A stretch of DNA of 64,000 nt from Orientallactaga sibirica (taxonomy: Eukaryota; Chordata; Mammalia; Rodentia; Dipodidae): NCBI GenBank assembly GCA_036365145.1, contig JAEOAD010000024.1:14770501-14834500 (forward strand), read 5' to 3'. Shown here in pieces: positions 1 through 10,442 of the stretch. The translations under genes were made by a program, and so were the position numbers. Numbering within the stretch: the stretch's first letter is position 1; every line of letters begins with the position of its first letter. The notes below the pieces were generated by a model. It had not been told where the DNA came from. It saw nothing but the letters and a program-made list of their open reading frames with translations, and made no database searches.

Positions 1-29
1 AATTCCGGGACTGCATTATTGATTGATTT

Positions 30-170
30 TGGCTTTTTGAGAAAGGGTCTTACACTGTGGCCTCAGCACTATGTAGTCCAGGCTAGTTTTGAATTCATAG
101 TAAACTGGCTTGAGCCAGTACATCCACTAGTCCTGGAGTTTAAGCCCAGGCATTTAGCTTCTGAGCATGT
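30..170 (-). repeat. Old degraded B1-like fragment
   Basis: The stretch reads like a decayed antisense B1: a TTTTTGAGAAAGGGTCTTAC start, then a 'tagtccaggctagttttgaattca' type segment. It has diverged strongly and the boundaries are approximate. Confidence 0.4.
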
Positions 171-289
171 GCACTGGGCACATTTGTTCTGAAACACACA
201 GCACTTTGACTAGGAGACCATTAAATGAAATGGGTTAGAGAAAATGTTTTATTTTTAGAGAAAAAAAAAATCAACAATGAACAATGAAT

Positions 290-542
290 TTTTTTGAGAC
301 AAACCCAACAGACTGACCTTTCTTTTTTTTTTTTTAATGTGTGAGAGAAGGGGGAGACTGGCATGACATGGCCTCTAGTCCCTACAATCGCACTCCAGAT
401 GCATGCGCCCTCCTGTGCACATGTGCGACCTTGCGCGCTCGCATGGCTGTGCATCTGGCTTAGGTGGGACTTAATAGAGTCGAGCACCAGTCATCTGGCT
501 TTGGCGGCAAGTGCCTTAACTGCTAAGCCATCTCTCTAGCCC
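290..542 (-). repeat. tRNA-derived SINE (B2 superfamily, Dip-like), long subfamily
   Basis: An antisense copy ending in the inverted SINE head (gccatctctctagccc). It has the extra internal block 'gtgcgaccttgcgcgc' that marks the long subfamily also seen at 6022 and 25583. The flanking direct repeat aacaatgaat at 280-289 and 543-552 is a likely target-site duplication (TSD). Confidence 0.75.
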
Positions 543-552
543 AACAATGAAT

Positions 553-1324
553 AATTTTTAAGAACAGAACATTTTATCACAAGACCAATCATGCTATGAT
601 GACTATGATAATTTTAGAATTTCTTGCTCTCCGAGGCAGAGATACCCAACGACAGAAAATCTGAAAGGAAATTAGGGGAAAGACATGATAATCAAGAGAA
701 ACTTAGGGAATCATCTCAATGGAGGGAAGGATTGCTATGCTCTAAATTCTCCGTGTCCAAGTTCACATGCACTGTATTTCATAAAATGGCTGCCTTCGAG
801 TCTTAGATCTCTGCTGAACATGCACAATAAAGCTTCCTTGAGTCTTTCCCTATTTAACTTACTTTTAATTTGCAACAATGTAACTTGTTATTTACCTATT
901 AGCTTTTCCCATACATACCTCTCTAACATAAGTACCTAGCTTTCAAATCTTATCACAAACTAAAACAATTCAGCAATTCACAGTAGCATATAAAAACACT
1001 GCTTCTTTTAGCGGTAACTCATAACTTGCTTTTAATGAACGGTTTCTGGTTTACATTACATATAGTCATTTTTATTAAAATAATAGGCTAAATAGTAAAA
1101 TCTATTTTTTATCGTTTAAGGTTTTAAAATGTACATTAAAACCTACATCAGACTGCTCTAGTCAATATATTTTGGTCCTTTCTTTTTCTACTTGTTCTGT
1201 TTATAACTGAACAGAAACCAGTCCTTCTAGTTGTCAATTATTTTGTGAAGTGACCTGGGTTGAGACTATTTTGCAGCAATATGAGCCAATACTCTTTCAA
1301 GCATCACTCAAAACCAAGCTGGAG
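553..1324. other. Unique intronic sequence, nothing recognised
   Basis: AT-rich single-copy sequence. There are no SINEs, no splice-bounded reading frame and no RNA gene that I can see. Confidence 0.5.
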
Positions 1325-1405
1325 GGCTAGGAATGTATCTCCAGGGCAGAGCACTTGCCTATCATGTACAAAGTACAGAGTTCATTCCCCAGTATGGAAA
1401 ACAAA
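1325..1405 (+). repeat. ID-like tRNA-derived SINE
   Basis: The stretch 'gagggctaggaatgtatctcc...gagcacttgcctatcatgtacaaag...ttcattccccagtatgg' follows the layout of rodent ID/BC1-type elements: tRNA A-box region, 'gcacttgcctagcatg', then a B-box-like ttcattccc. Confidence 0.6.
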
Positions 1406-1800
1406 GAAAAAAGTTTTAGTAATGCCTGGGCCCAAAGAAAAAATCCTTAGAAAAATGTCAAAGAATGTCACAGTGCACTTATGGTCAGTTTTACCAAGAA
1501 ACGGAAGAACTATCTGACTAATGCTCATTGGTCTAGTGGGAAAGGAAGAGGAACGTATGATTATCTCCACTTGGTGGATGTAATGCAGCTGCTAGGAAGG
1601 TGTGACTTCTGAATGAAGCCAGCTCAGCACGATTGGAATTCAGATTCAGCAGTAAGGACTCGCAGCTCAGGTCCTGCACTAACTCGTTCTCTCCTTCAAT
1701 AACACGTTGTCTTGTATGTAAAAAGTTTCTATTTTGATCTTGACTTTTTGATGAAAAGATGAGTCCATACAGTGGATAGTATGTCCTGCCCTTCAAATAC

Positions 1801-2039
1801 TTTTTCTTTGTTTTTTGAAAATTTATTTTCTTTATTTGAGAGAGAGAGAGAGAAAAAGAGAGAGAGAGAGAGAGAGAGAGTGAGAGAGAATGGGCACACA
1901 AGGTCTTCAGCCTCTGCAAACAAACTCCAGATGCATGTGCCACCCTGTGCATCTGGCTTATGCAGGTCCTGGCGAATTGAACCTGGGTCCTTTGTCTTTG
2001 TAGGCAATCACTTTAAGTGCTAAGCCATCTCTCCAGACC
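1801..2039 (-). repeat. tRNA-derived SINE (B2 superfamily, Dip-like)
   Basis: A full antisense copy: a TTTATTTGAGAGAGAG tail with an expanded (GA)n tract at about 1840-1890, then 'ctccagatgcatgtgccacc...gtgcatctggctta' and the inverted head 'gctaagccatctctccag'. The (GA)n tract produces spurious open frames on both strands. Confidence 0.85.
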
Positions 2040-2128
2040 TCAAATCAATTTTCAAAGAACTTAATTTCATTCTTTTCAAGATCTCTTAAAAAGTTCCTTT
2101 TTTTTCTATCTAAACATTACATTACACA

Positions 2129-2131
<3 letters not shown>

Positions 2132-2167
<36 letters not shown>
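2132..2167. repeat. (CA)n microsatellite
   Basis: About 18 uninterrupted CA units followed by a short A-run. No recognisable SINE is attached. Confidence 0.95.
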
Positions 2168-2172
<5 letters not shown>

Positions 2173-2919
2173 AAAAAATAAGCCATTACAATAAATAGGA
2201 TGTATAATTAACATTTTTCTGAAACCAAGGAGAAAATATTTTTACCAGATTTTATTAATGCAAGTATATATATTCTTGTGTGTTCACAGGAAATGAGTGC
2301 GACAGTCTTTTATAGAACTACTAGCTAATATTAGGAGATTTGTATAAAAATAAATGAATGGTGGAATTTTAATACAATTTATCACGAATTCTCCTGGGAT
2401 TACCATAATTTTCTTGCCATTGTGACTGCTTGTCATTCTAAATAAGCTGTTAAGTAAAAAATGATGATGATCTTTTTCTACAGCAACATTTTGTGGGTAT
2501 TTGTATAGAGAACACCCTGTAGCAACATGGTTCCATTCATATGCGACCAAACACTAGCATCCTGCTTCTAGTATAAAGAAGCATATGCCCTGCTAATCTA
2601 GGTACTGCCGTGTTTCCAGCTAAATTCAACAGTTCTTGCAATGCATTTTCATTGTACTTTGATCTATCTGCCCAGCTGTTAATTTTTCAATTATATTATA
2701 TGGAATGGATTTATATAAGTCACCCTAAATTTTATCTGAAATGGGAATGAGACGGTAAAGAAATGAGAAGGTAAATGAAAGGTAAAGAAACACAATATTC
2801 CATGGAATTGCTACGCCAAATGTCACAGCTTTTGGTCTAGAATTATGAGACTTGTGGACCAAAAAACACAAATATCACCAGGACTCGAGTTTATTGGCAA
2901 CTGATAAGAGTAGCCTCAA
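2168..2919. other. Unique intronic sequence, nothing recognised
   Basis: AT-rich sequence without recognisable repeats. Short antisense open frames here show no codon structure or homology that I recognise. Confidence 0.5.
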
Positions 2920-2931
2920 AAACCCTTCTCT

Positions 2932-3150
2932 TGGGCTGGAGAGATGGCTCAGCAGTTAAGGCACTTGCCCATGAAGCCTAAGGACCCAGGTTCAATTCTC
3001 CAGTGCCCACATAAGCCAGATGCACAGGGTGATGCATGTGTCTGGAGTTCGTTTGCAATGGCTGGAGGCCCTGAAGTACTCATTCTCTCTCTTTCTATCT
3101 GCCTCTCATAAATTATAAATAAATAACTAAGTAAATAAATTAAACACCAC
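2932..3150 (+). repeat. tRNA-derived SINE (B2 superfamily, Dip-like)
   Basis: A sense copy: head 'gggctggagagatggctcag', then 'gcacttgcccatgaagcctaagg', a body with 'ccagatgcacagggtgatgc', a (CT)n tract and an AAATAAATAAC-type tail. The imperfect TSD is aaacccttctct at 2920-2931 and aaacacttctct at 3151-3162. Confidence 0.88.
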
Positions 3151-3504
3151 AAACACTTCTCTGTAAACTGACTTCTGGATTGGCAGAATGCATTAAACGT
3201 GGCAAGCCACTGACCCGCACCAGCTGTTTTTACTTTTTTCTCCCATGGTCACAGGCATGCATCTCCCTCCTTCATACATACAGTCCTTAGATGCCCACAT
3301 GTTGTAGGAAACTTTCTGGATCTAAGGAAACAGTACACTCCACACAGCATTCCAAAGTAGAAAATGATAGAATCAATATCTACTTATAATAAATGCATTT
3401 TATGGAAGTCCTTAATAAAGTGAGTCTAAAGCAATGTTATACTTAATAAATATTTTGTAACATTGATGAGAACATCTAACTTATCTTATTTTCTTTTGTG
3501 CGTT

Positions 3505-3559
<55 letters not shown>

Positions 3560-3815
3560 GCCAGAAGTTGACATTGGGTGTCTTCCTCAATCACTCTGCA
3601 CCTTACTGAGGCGGGCTCTCTCAGTGAACCTGGAGCTTACTCATGAGCCAGACTGCCTGCTCAACAAGCCACCAGGTCCTCCTCTATGCATATTCCCAGT
3701 GCTGGGGTTACAGGCATGTGTTATCATGGCTGGTTTTTACATGGCTGCTGGGGATCCAAAGTCTGGTCCTCATGGGAATGCACTTTACCCACTGAACCAT
3801 CTCTCTAGCCTTTTA
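3505..3815 (-). repeat. B4-like composite SINE with (TG)n end
   Basis: A (TG)n run (about 3509-3555) is followed by 'agaggccagaagttgacattgggtgtc', a B1-derived core ('cccagtgctggggttacaggcatg') and an inverted tRNA-like head ('cactttacccactgaaccatctctctagcc'). This is the antisense view of the B4-type composites at 9373 and 61225. The (TG)n is the complement of their (CA)n end. Confidence 0.7.
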
Positions 3816-5020
3816 CTTTTCATTTTGATTAAAGAGTATAAAAGAACCTGGATGCACTGAAATTCGCAGTTCAATGGTAAAAGTGCTCCCTCTGAGAAGC
3901 CTATGCGGTGAAAAGAATCCAGAATTATCGGCAGGTGGAGAAACACAAGGAATCTAGATTATTACTGGGTGGAAGGGTGAAAGGAATGTGTTCAAACTAT
4001 TCTTTATCTTGATCTGTATGTGGGTCACCAGAGTGTAAAATACGTCAATATTATTTGAATAATTCACCTCAGTCCTCAACACCAAACAATGGAAATGAAC
4101 CTACATCATAAAATGATGACATCATAATAAAAGGAAGCTTGAGAAATGTTCATGGAGATTTTAGGTACACTGCTGACTCATAAATTCTAACAAAACTGCC
4201 CATGTATTGTTAATCATTATTAGAAACATTAGAAAATTAACAACCCAAAGAATTTATTCCATACCACTCCAGGTGCACATGTAAGAAAGTCACTCCCAGT
4301 TACACAAATAACTGCAGGCGATCACTGCTGCAGGCACGTGGTGAACACATGTACCTCACCCTGCCTCACGTCTAATCGAGTCTGGCACATGTGTACTCTT
4401 GCAATGTAGTCCACTGTGCAATTTTATGTGAGCGGACATCTGCACACGTGAATTTGAGAGGAACTAGTGCAAAGTGACAGCCTTTCTAACCAGTGGCATA
4501 GAATAAAGAGTGATGCCAGGAAGCAGCAGTAAGGAACAGTTACCTCACAGCCCTGGGCTCGGATCTGGTCCTCAGCGCCCCAACAATCTCATGTATGGGA
4601 ATTTCAAGCACATTGAGTCAAGTGAGTAGGCAGCTTGATGGGATCTTCACACAAATACGCAATCTGGTAGTACAAATGAACACATACACGGACTCCTAGA
4701 TTTTTCAAGATGCAGATAGCTCATTATGTGTCATGGTGTTATAAAGGCAACTTCAAAAAAAAATAATCAAAATTCACGGAATCAAACCTGAGACAATTTT
4801 CCAATATGTTGGTATCTTCACATTCCATTTTCAAAGGCGTTAGGAAAACCACTTTTCTGTTACCAAATTCTATCCTCACTCTGAGATTTTATAGTATTCA
4901 AAACCTGCTGTTATCCCATAATAACAATAATCTAGGACAGTGAATGAATTTCCTTGGTCAGTGAATGAATTTCCTGAACAACCGCCATTTTCATGATCAA
5001 TATTTTTCTCATGTAAATTT
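3816..5020. other. Unique intronic sequence
   Basis: No recognisable SINE or coding exon. The stretch at 4495-4650 ('ctcagcgccccaacaatc') faintly resembles a worn tRNA-type element but is too diverged to call. Confidence 0.45.
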
Positions 5021-5030
5021 CTTGATATTT

Positions 5031-5307
5031 TAAAAATATTTTATTTATTTGCACAAACAGAGGAGGAAGGAAGGAAGGAAGGAAGGAAGGAAGGAAGGAA
5101 GGAAGGAAGGAAGGAAGGAAGGAAGGAAAGAAGGAAGGAAGGAAGGGAAGAAAACGAGTGTGCCAGGACCTCCAGCCATTGCAAACAAACTCCAGATGTA
5201 TAAACTACTTTGTGCATAAGGTTTAATGTGGATATTGGGGAACTGCACCAGTGTTGTTAGGCTTTGCAGGCCAGCACCTTAACCACTGAGCCATCTCTCC
5301 AGCTCAA
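5031..5307 (-). repeat. tRNA-derived SINE (Dip-like) with (GGAA)n expansion
   Basis: An antisense SINE whose purine tract has become about 20 units of GGAA at 5064-5146, where other copies carry (GA)n. The body ('ctccagatgtata...gtgcataagg') and the inverted head ('gagccatctctccagctc') are clear. A TSD-like 'ttcttgatattt' / 'ttcttgatagtt' flanks it. Confidence 0.85.
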
Positions 5308-5320
5308 GTTCTTGATAGTT

Positions 5321-6008
5321 TTACTGTCACTTACAAATCAGCATTACTGTCAAATGTCAGTTAGCATTATTTTAAATGTCAATAGTTTTATTTATGTAAA
5401 CTCTAAATTCTAAACTCTTACTTGATTATTAAGATTGAAGCACTGATTATTAAGGAACAAATACACAAGTGTGAGTCAAGCTGCCTCACATCACAACATC
5501 CACATTCTCTGGCTATGATTAACTTAAGCTATCATTTCAGTCCTTGTGCATCCTGGTGGCACAGTGGAAGTACATCTGAGCCACAAAAATGGATAGCAAA
5601 GGATGTAAGAAGTTACAAGAAGTTCTATTGACCAATGACTGCTCAAGTCTTTTAAGTATTACAAAATGGGTGTGAATAGAACCCAAGAGATCCTTAGTCC
5701 AAATCCTATGCTTTCTTACTTTTTCTTTTCTTTTTCATTTCTTTTTCTTTTCTTTTTACCTTCTGGGCACACTGTTTGGATGTGAGGGAACAGAATCTAT
5801 TTCCCAAGGCATCTTTGAAAATGATTCTTCACTACGTAATGGGATCATCACTTAAAATTTTAAATACATAATTATGTACAACTTGAAGTATATTTTAAAA
5901 CATTGAATACTTGTATGCAGAGTCCTGCTTCTATGTATATCACTGATGAATCACAGGCCTATTCTGCTTCTTGTCTAATAGTCAAAACATTCATGACAAC
6001 CTAAATAT
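5321..6008. other. Unique intronic sequence with a pyrimidine-rich tract
   Basis: AT-rich. A CTTTT-rich pyrimidine run lies at about 5715-5758. No repeat family or exon recognised. Confidence 0.45.
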
Positions 6009-6021
6009 CAAAAGCATTCTT

Positions 6022-6289
6022 TTTTTTTTATTTGAGAGAGACAGAGAGAGAGAGAGAGAGAGGAAAAGAGAGAGAGAAAGGAAGAGATAGAGAGAGAATG
6101 GGAGCGCCAGGGCCTTTTCAGGTGCTGTGAATGAACTGCAGATGTGTGCACCCCCTTGTGAGCATGTGTGACATTGCGTGCTTGCATCACTTTTGTGTCT
6201 TGCTAAATGTGGGACCTGGAGATTTGAACAAGCATTCTTAGGCTTCACAGGTAGGTGCCTTAACCATTAAGCCATCTCTTCAGCCCCCC
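6022..6289 (-). repeat. tRNA-derived SINE (Dip-like), long subfamily
   Basis: An antisense copy with a (GA)n tract and the extra block 'gtgacattgcgtgcttgcatc' shared with the element at 290-542. TSD: caaaagcattctt at 6009-6021 and caaaacattctt at 6290-6301. Confidence 0.85.
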
Positions 6290-6333
6290 CAAAACATTCT
6301 TAAGTTACCATTTCAATGTCATGCTGACACTGC

Positions 6334-6420
6334 CCCATTCTTCTTGGGCCTGGGGATGAACCCCAGACCTACTGCATGCTAAGTATAAACCTCCACCAGT
6401 GAGGTACACTTTTGGTCCTT
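6334..6420 (-). repeat. ID-like fragment
   Basis: The antisense stretch 'gggcctggggatgaaccccagacctactgcatgctaag...' matches the inverted tRNA-like part of ID elements. Old and short. Confidence 0.55.
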
Positions 6421-7095
6421 TATTCTGATCTTTGCACCATCTTCAATTCTCCTTACTTTTCCTTTTCTTTAAAGGATATTCCCAGCAGAGCAAAAAGGCC
6501 ATGAAACTGAGTTTACATGAGCCTAGCCCCATGCCAGCTTCACTTTCTCCTTAATGAGCTCACACAATTAAGAAAGTGTTACAGAAAAACCCTGGTGATA
6601 TTGCTGTGCACTCAGTGCCCCACCTTGCAGGTCATGGTGGCCCTCTGTGGCTCACAAGGAAGGAGCAATATATTTGTATTTTGCATCCTTATCCCCACAG
6701 CCTCATCTCCCAGGCAAAGCCACGTTATTGCTGTTCTGTCTTATGTGCTCATGGCTGGTTTCAAAGCCAACAACGCCTGCATCTTACACTTAACTTGACT
6801 TTGGTTAAAAAGTCACTTTGTGGCCATTTTTGTATACACTGCTTAGGCACTTGTGATCATCATGAGTCTCATTTTCCTCATCATCAGGGGGTCCCATGGA
6901 GACCTTCTCCATCAATTTCTTGGCATGCACTGGGTGCTGAACAAATGTATGTGTTCTATGAATGCAAGGAGAAATTATTTAGAATGCGCAGAAATAAAAT
7001 GAGCTCACTGCAAACTTTTTTGGACCAGACACTCTAGATATTATAGTGGACAAAAGCGAAGGCATTCCTGGCTTGTAAATGATGACATTCTTGTT
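6421..7095. other. Unique intronic sequence
   Basis: It includes a 153-codon plus-strand open frame at 6576-7037 with no recognisable domain, codon bias or splice structure. I treat that as chance. No repeats recognised. Confidence 0.45.
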
Positions 7096-7097
7096 CT

Positions 7098-7432
7098 GAG
7101 GAGATGGCCTGGTGGGTAAAATGCTTTCCAAACATGCTAAGGAGCCGAATTCAGATCCTCAGAGCCCAAAGAAAGCTGGCAATGTTGAAGCACATCTCTA
7201 GTCTCCGTGTTCCTCCAGTGAGACGGGAAGCAAGTGCAGGAGACTCCCAGGAAACTAGGTGGCCTGGCAAATACAGACTGAACAACTAGAGACCCTGTCT
7301 CCAACAATGTGGAAGGTGAGGATCTATGCTGGAAATTGTCCTCTGACCTCAGACATGCACTGTGGCATGTGCACACACCTGCGCTCACGCATGAATGCAC
7401 TTGCACAAGCAGACACACACACACACACACAT
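7098..7432 (+). repeat. B4-like composite SINE with (CA)n end
   Basis: A tRNA-like head ('gagatggcctggtgggtaaaatgc'), a B1-like middle ending 'gagaccctgtctccaacaatgtggaagg', and 'cctctgacctcagacatgcactg...gcacacacctgcgc' leading into (CA)n at about 7412-7431. Diverged but collinear with the copies at 9373 and 61225. Confidence 0.7.
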
Positions 7433-7445
7433 GAGAGAGAGAGAA

Positions 7446-8130
7446 AGCAGTCACTACTTGTTTATTCCACAACCCAACCATGGCTTCTTACATGCAGAAT
7501 GTTTAGTAAGCACCACAGGGATGAGGGATAACAACAAAGTGATTTCCTTCAGGAGCTGGCCATGTCACTACACAGAACAAGGCATTCACTCAGAATGACA
7601 TAGTAGCAGTCTCCAGATCCATCGGTGTTGCTCATTTGCAATTTTGGCTTTCTAATCCTAATTCTCCACAATATAAACAGCTATGTAGTACCTGGTGGTT
7701 TTATAAGCACAGAAATCTGGAAGCAGTTAAGAGACTCTCGTTTCTCCAGGCGATAAGAAATTGGAAGATTAAGAGCTATAAAGTATTGTGAAGAAAGTCA
7801 ACGAGAGGCTCCTTATTTTCTCATCAGGATAAACCCAGCACCCAATCTATGCAGATGGTTTACAGCTTACAAATATTTATCCATGTCTGAAGTTGAGTGA
7901 TGAAAGGAAGGAGAGCAAATTTCCAAGTTCAGGTGGGTAAGAAGAAAAAGATGTTGTACCTGTAATGAAAATTAAACAGCAGAGAGGCAATAAAAGCAGC
8001 TCTGGCAAATATTGAGCCTTGTATGATGTCTTTATATTTGGCATTATGAATGGATAAAACTTCATAATTGCTCCCTATAGTAATGTATCCAGAAAACTAC
8101 CAGATAAGCAAGTTTGTTCTATGCAGAGAG
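7446..8130. other. Unique intronic sequence
   Basis: No repeat family or exon recognised. Confidence 0.45.
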
Positions 8131-8299
8131 ACACAAAAGGCTGTAATCACAGTGCTCTTTCAAACACGACTGAAGAACTGTCTCACACTTTGCCCACTCC
8201 ATATTCTATACACATGACTGTCACCAACTCCTCCTGCCACTCTTCCTTTTCTTAAAATTTTTATTTATTTATTTATTTGAGAGAGAGAGATACAGAAAT

Positions 8300-8340
<41 letters not shown>

Positions 8341-8845
8341 TTGATTGAGAGAATGGGTGTGCCAGGGCCTCCAGCCACTGCAAACGAACTCCAGATGCAT
8401 GCACCCCCTTGTGCATCTGGCTTATGTGGGTCCTGGAGAATCGAGCCTCAAACCGGGGTCCTTAGGCTTCATAGGCAAGCGTTTAACCGCTAAGCCATCT
8501 CTCCAGCCCCACTCTTCCTTTTCTTGAGGCCATCTCAGGCACACTTCTGCATGTGTTTCCTCAAAATCTTAGGTTCTTACTTAATTACTGCTTGTACCTC
8601 CTTGATATTAACCAGTGGCACCCTGGTTTCCATGCCCTTTTTATGAATAGATCTATACTTTGTCCATACAGATAGTTTCCTGATCCACTAAGTTGCAGAC
8701 TGCATTTTTTTTTTATTCTCCTCAGGAAAGAGCCGGACTCCCTGTTACTTTTCCATGCCTCCTCTATCCTCTTGACTAAATCTCTCTTCACCCAACACCT
8801 CCTTGAAGGGCTTCCTCCAAAATGCACTCCTTGACATCCTATTCA
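8131..8845 (+). repeat. Possible ancient L2-like LINE fragment interrupted by a SINE
   Basis: Pyrimidine-rich text such as 'cacccaacacctccttgaagggcttcctcc' resembles the conserved 3' region of mammalian L2. It is split by the SINE at 8254-8508. Similarity is judged by eye only. Confidence 0.35.
8254..8508 (-). repeat. tRNA-derived SINE (Dip-like), exact TSD
   Basis: A complete antisense copy with an ATTTATTTATTTGAGAGAG tail, a long (GA)n tract, the body and the inverted head 'ctaagccatctctccagc'. The 17-bp flanking repeat ccactcttccttttctt is identical at 8237-8253 and 8509-8525, so the insertion is fairly recent and its ends are exact. Confidence 0.93.
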
Positions 8846-8885
8846 TTTCAATTGAAAAGAGTCTATGTTACAAGATCCAACAAAA

Positions 8886-9061
8886 AAGCCAGGTGTGGTG
8901 GTGCACCCTTTAATCCCAGCACTCAGGAGGCAGAGGTAGGAGGAGGATCACCGAGAGAGGTTGAGGTCACCCTGAGACTACATAGTGAATTCCAGGTCAG
9001 CCTGGACCAGAGTGAGACCCTACCTTGAAAAACCAAAAAAAAAAAAAAAAAAAAAAAAAAA
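8886..9061 (+). repeat. B1 SINE
   Basis: A full-length 7SL-derived B1: 'gccaggtgtggtggtgcaccc', 'taatcccagcactcaggagg', 'gagactacatagtgaattcc', 'gtgagaccctacc', then a long A tail. TSD-like agatccaac / agattcaac at 8872-8880 and 9062-9070. Confidence 0.92.
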
Positions 9062-9372
9062 AGATTCAACGATCACCAGAACGCCTAAAACAGACCACCA
9101 CCGTCAAAGGTCAGTGAGGAAGCACAAGCAGAGCACCTGCATCCTGCTGGTGGGAGAGTAAAAGGATAGGAAGACTTTCGAAAGCTTTGCTTGCTTCTTA
9201 CCAAAGACACATACAAATGTGCCTTTGCTCCAGAAAGTCCCCTCTCCTAGGAATTTACCTAAGGGAAGTGAAGGCAGATGTCCAGAGAAGTGACCTGCAC
9301 ACATTCATACGACCTTGACAATGACAGTACTAACTGGAAAGCACCCCAATGTCCATCGAGCAGTGCACAGAG

Positions 9373-9712
9373 GGCTGGGGTGATGACTCAGAGGTTAAGA
9401 ACACTTGCTGTGCAGGCATGAAGACCTGAGTTCGATTCTCAGCAGCCAGATAAACAGGCGGGCATGAATCATGCATGTCTGTACCACCAGCACTGAGGGT
9501 CAGAGACAGGAGGACCTAGGGCTCCCTGGTCAGCCAAATGGAACAAAGAATAAGGAACTCCACTGTCATTGAGAGACTCGGTCTCAGGTAAATAAGACAG
9601 AAAAACAATAGAGGAGGACACAGGATGTTCTCCTCTGGCCTCTGCATGTGTGCACACAGGGAGCCCACACACCTGCATACACATGTGCACGCAGGACATG
9701 CACACATATTGT
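9373..9712 (+). repeat. B4-like composite SINE
   Basis: The head 'gggctggggtgatgactcagaggttaag' with a B-box-like 'gagttcgattctc' is followed by a B1-like middle ('accagcactgagggtcagagacaggagg', 'gagactcggtctcagg') and a 3' part 'cctctggcctctgcatgtgtgcacac'. This order is typical of rodent B4/RSINE composites. Confidence 0.75.
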
Positions 9713-9734
9713 AGGAGACAGCTTCAGGTTGGCT

Positions 9735-10098
9735 GAGATGAACTTCCAGACCAGGCACAGTTATGGAGGAAGGGATATTATTTATTGAAGCTTACAGATC
9801 CAGAGGAAGTTCCATAAAGGCAGGAGAAGCAGCCTGCTTTCACAGGGCCAAGCAGAGAGAGAGAAACCAACCAGGCACACAGCACACTGAGCAAAACTAC
9901 AGCCAAAAGTCACACAGCACACTTCAGGAACTCCTACTGGGCACACTTTGCATATCTTTACAATGGAATCTCAAACCCACCATCAACACCTTAAGACCAG
10001 CCCCCAGTGACATTGCCTCTATCAAGGTGATTGCAGATGCAAACTATAACTAATAAAATACTGAATATATTGGGGGCCATATATTCAAACTACCACAC
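9735..10098. repeat. Unnamed interspersed repeat X, copy 1
   Basis: It shares with 21115-21440 and 29336-29892 the opening 'ggaggaaggg...ttattt..gcttacagatccagaggaagttccat.a.ggcaggagaagc' and the ending 'caaactaccacac'. The family was not named from sequence alone. It could be a non-autonomous rodent element or an LTR. Confidence 0.6.
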
Positions 10099-10239
10099 AT
10101 ATCCAAACAGAAGAAAAGAAGTGACTGGACGGAGAGACTGCCGGAGGAAGATCGTGACCTGGAGGACAGCCTGGGCTGTGTAATGAGTTCTGGTACAGCT
10201 AGGGCTGTATAGCAAGAGACACAAAATGGCCTGGATATC

Positions 10240-10442
10240 CTCACAGTGCCTAGCACAACCTACACAAGACCATCAGAATAGGAAGCAAAGATGATGAACG
10301 TCAAAATAAAAGAGTGACTGAGAGGGGAAGGAGATATGATGCAGAGTGGAGTAGTTAAGGGGAAAGTGTGTGTGCAGGGGGATTTACCATGGTTTATTAT
10401 TGTCTATAATTATGGAAATTGTCAATAAAAAATTTAAAATAT
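10240..10442 (+). repeat. Probable L1 LINE 3' end
   Basis: The stretch 'cctacacaagaccatc', 'gtcaaaataaaagagtgactgag', 'ggagatatgatgcagagtggagt', 'accatggtttattattgtc' and a final 'gtcaataaaaaattt' follows the order remembered for rodent L1 3' UTRs. An A-rich end supports a truncated insertion. Confidence 0.6.

Noticed and set aside
1533..1952. 139-codon minus-strand open frame with poly(Ser-Leu)
   Set aside because: The SLSLSL part is the (GA)n/(CT)n tract of a SINE read on the other strand.
5064..5146. Regularly spaced short repeats resembling a CRISPR or satellite
   Set aside because: It is a plain GGAA tetranucleotide microsatellite inside a SINE, with no spacers, in a mammalian intron.
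6576..7037. 153-codon plus-strand open frame
   Set aside because: No domain, codon bias or splice signals; a chance frame in an intron.
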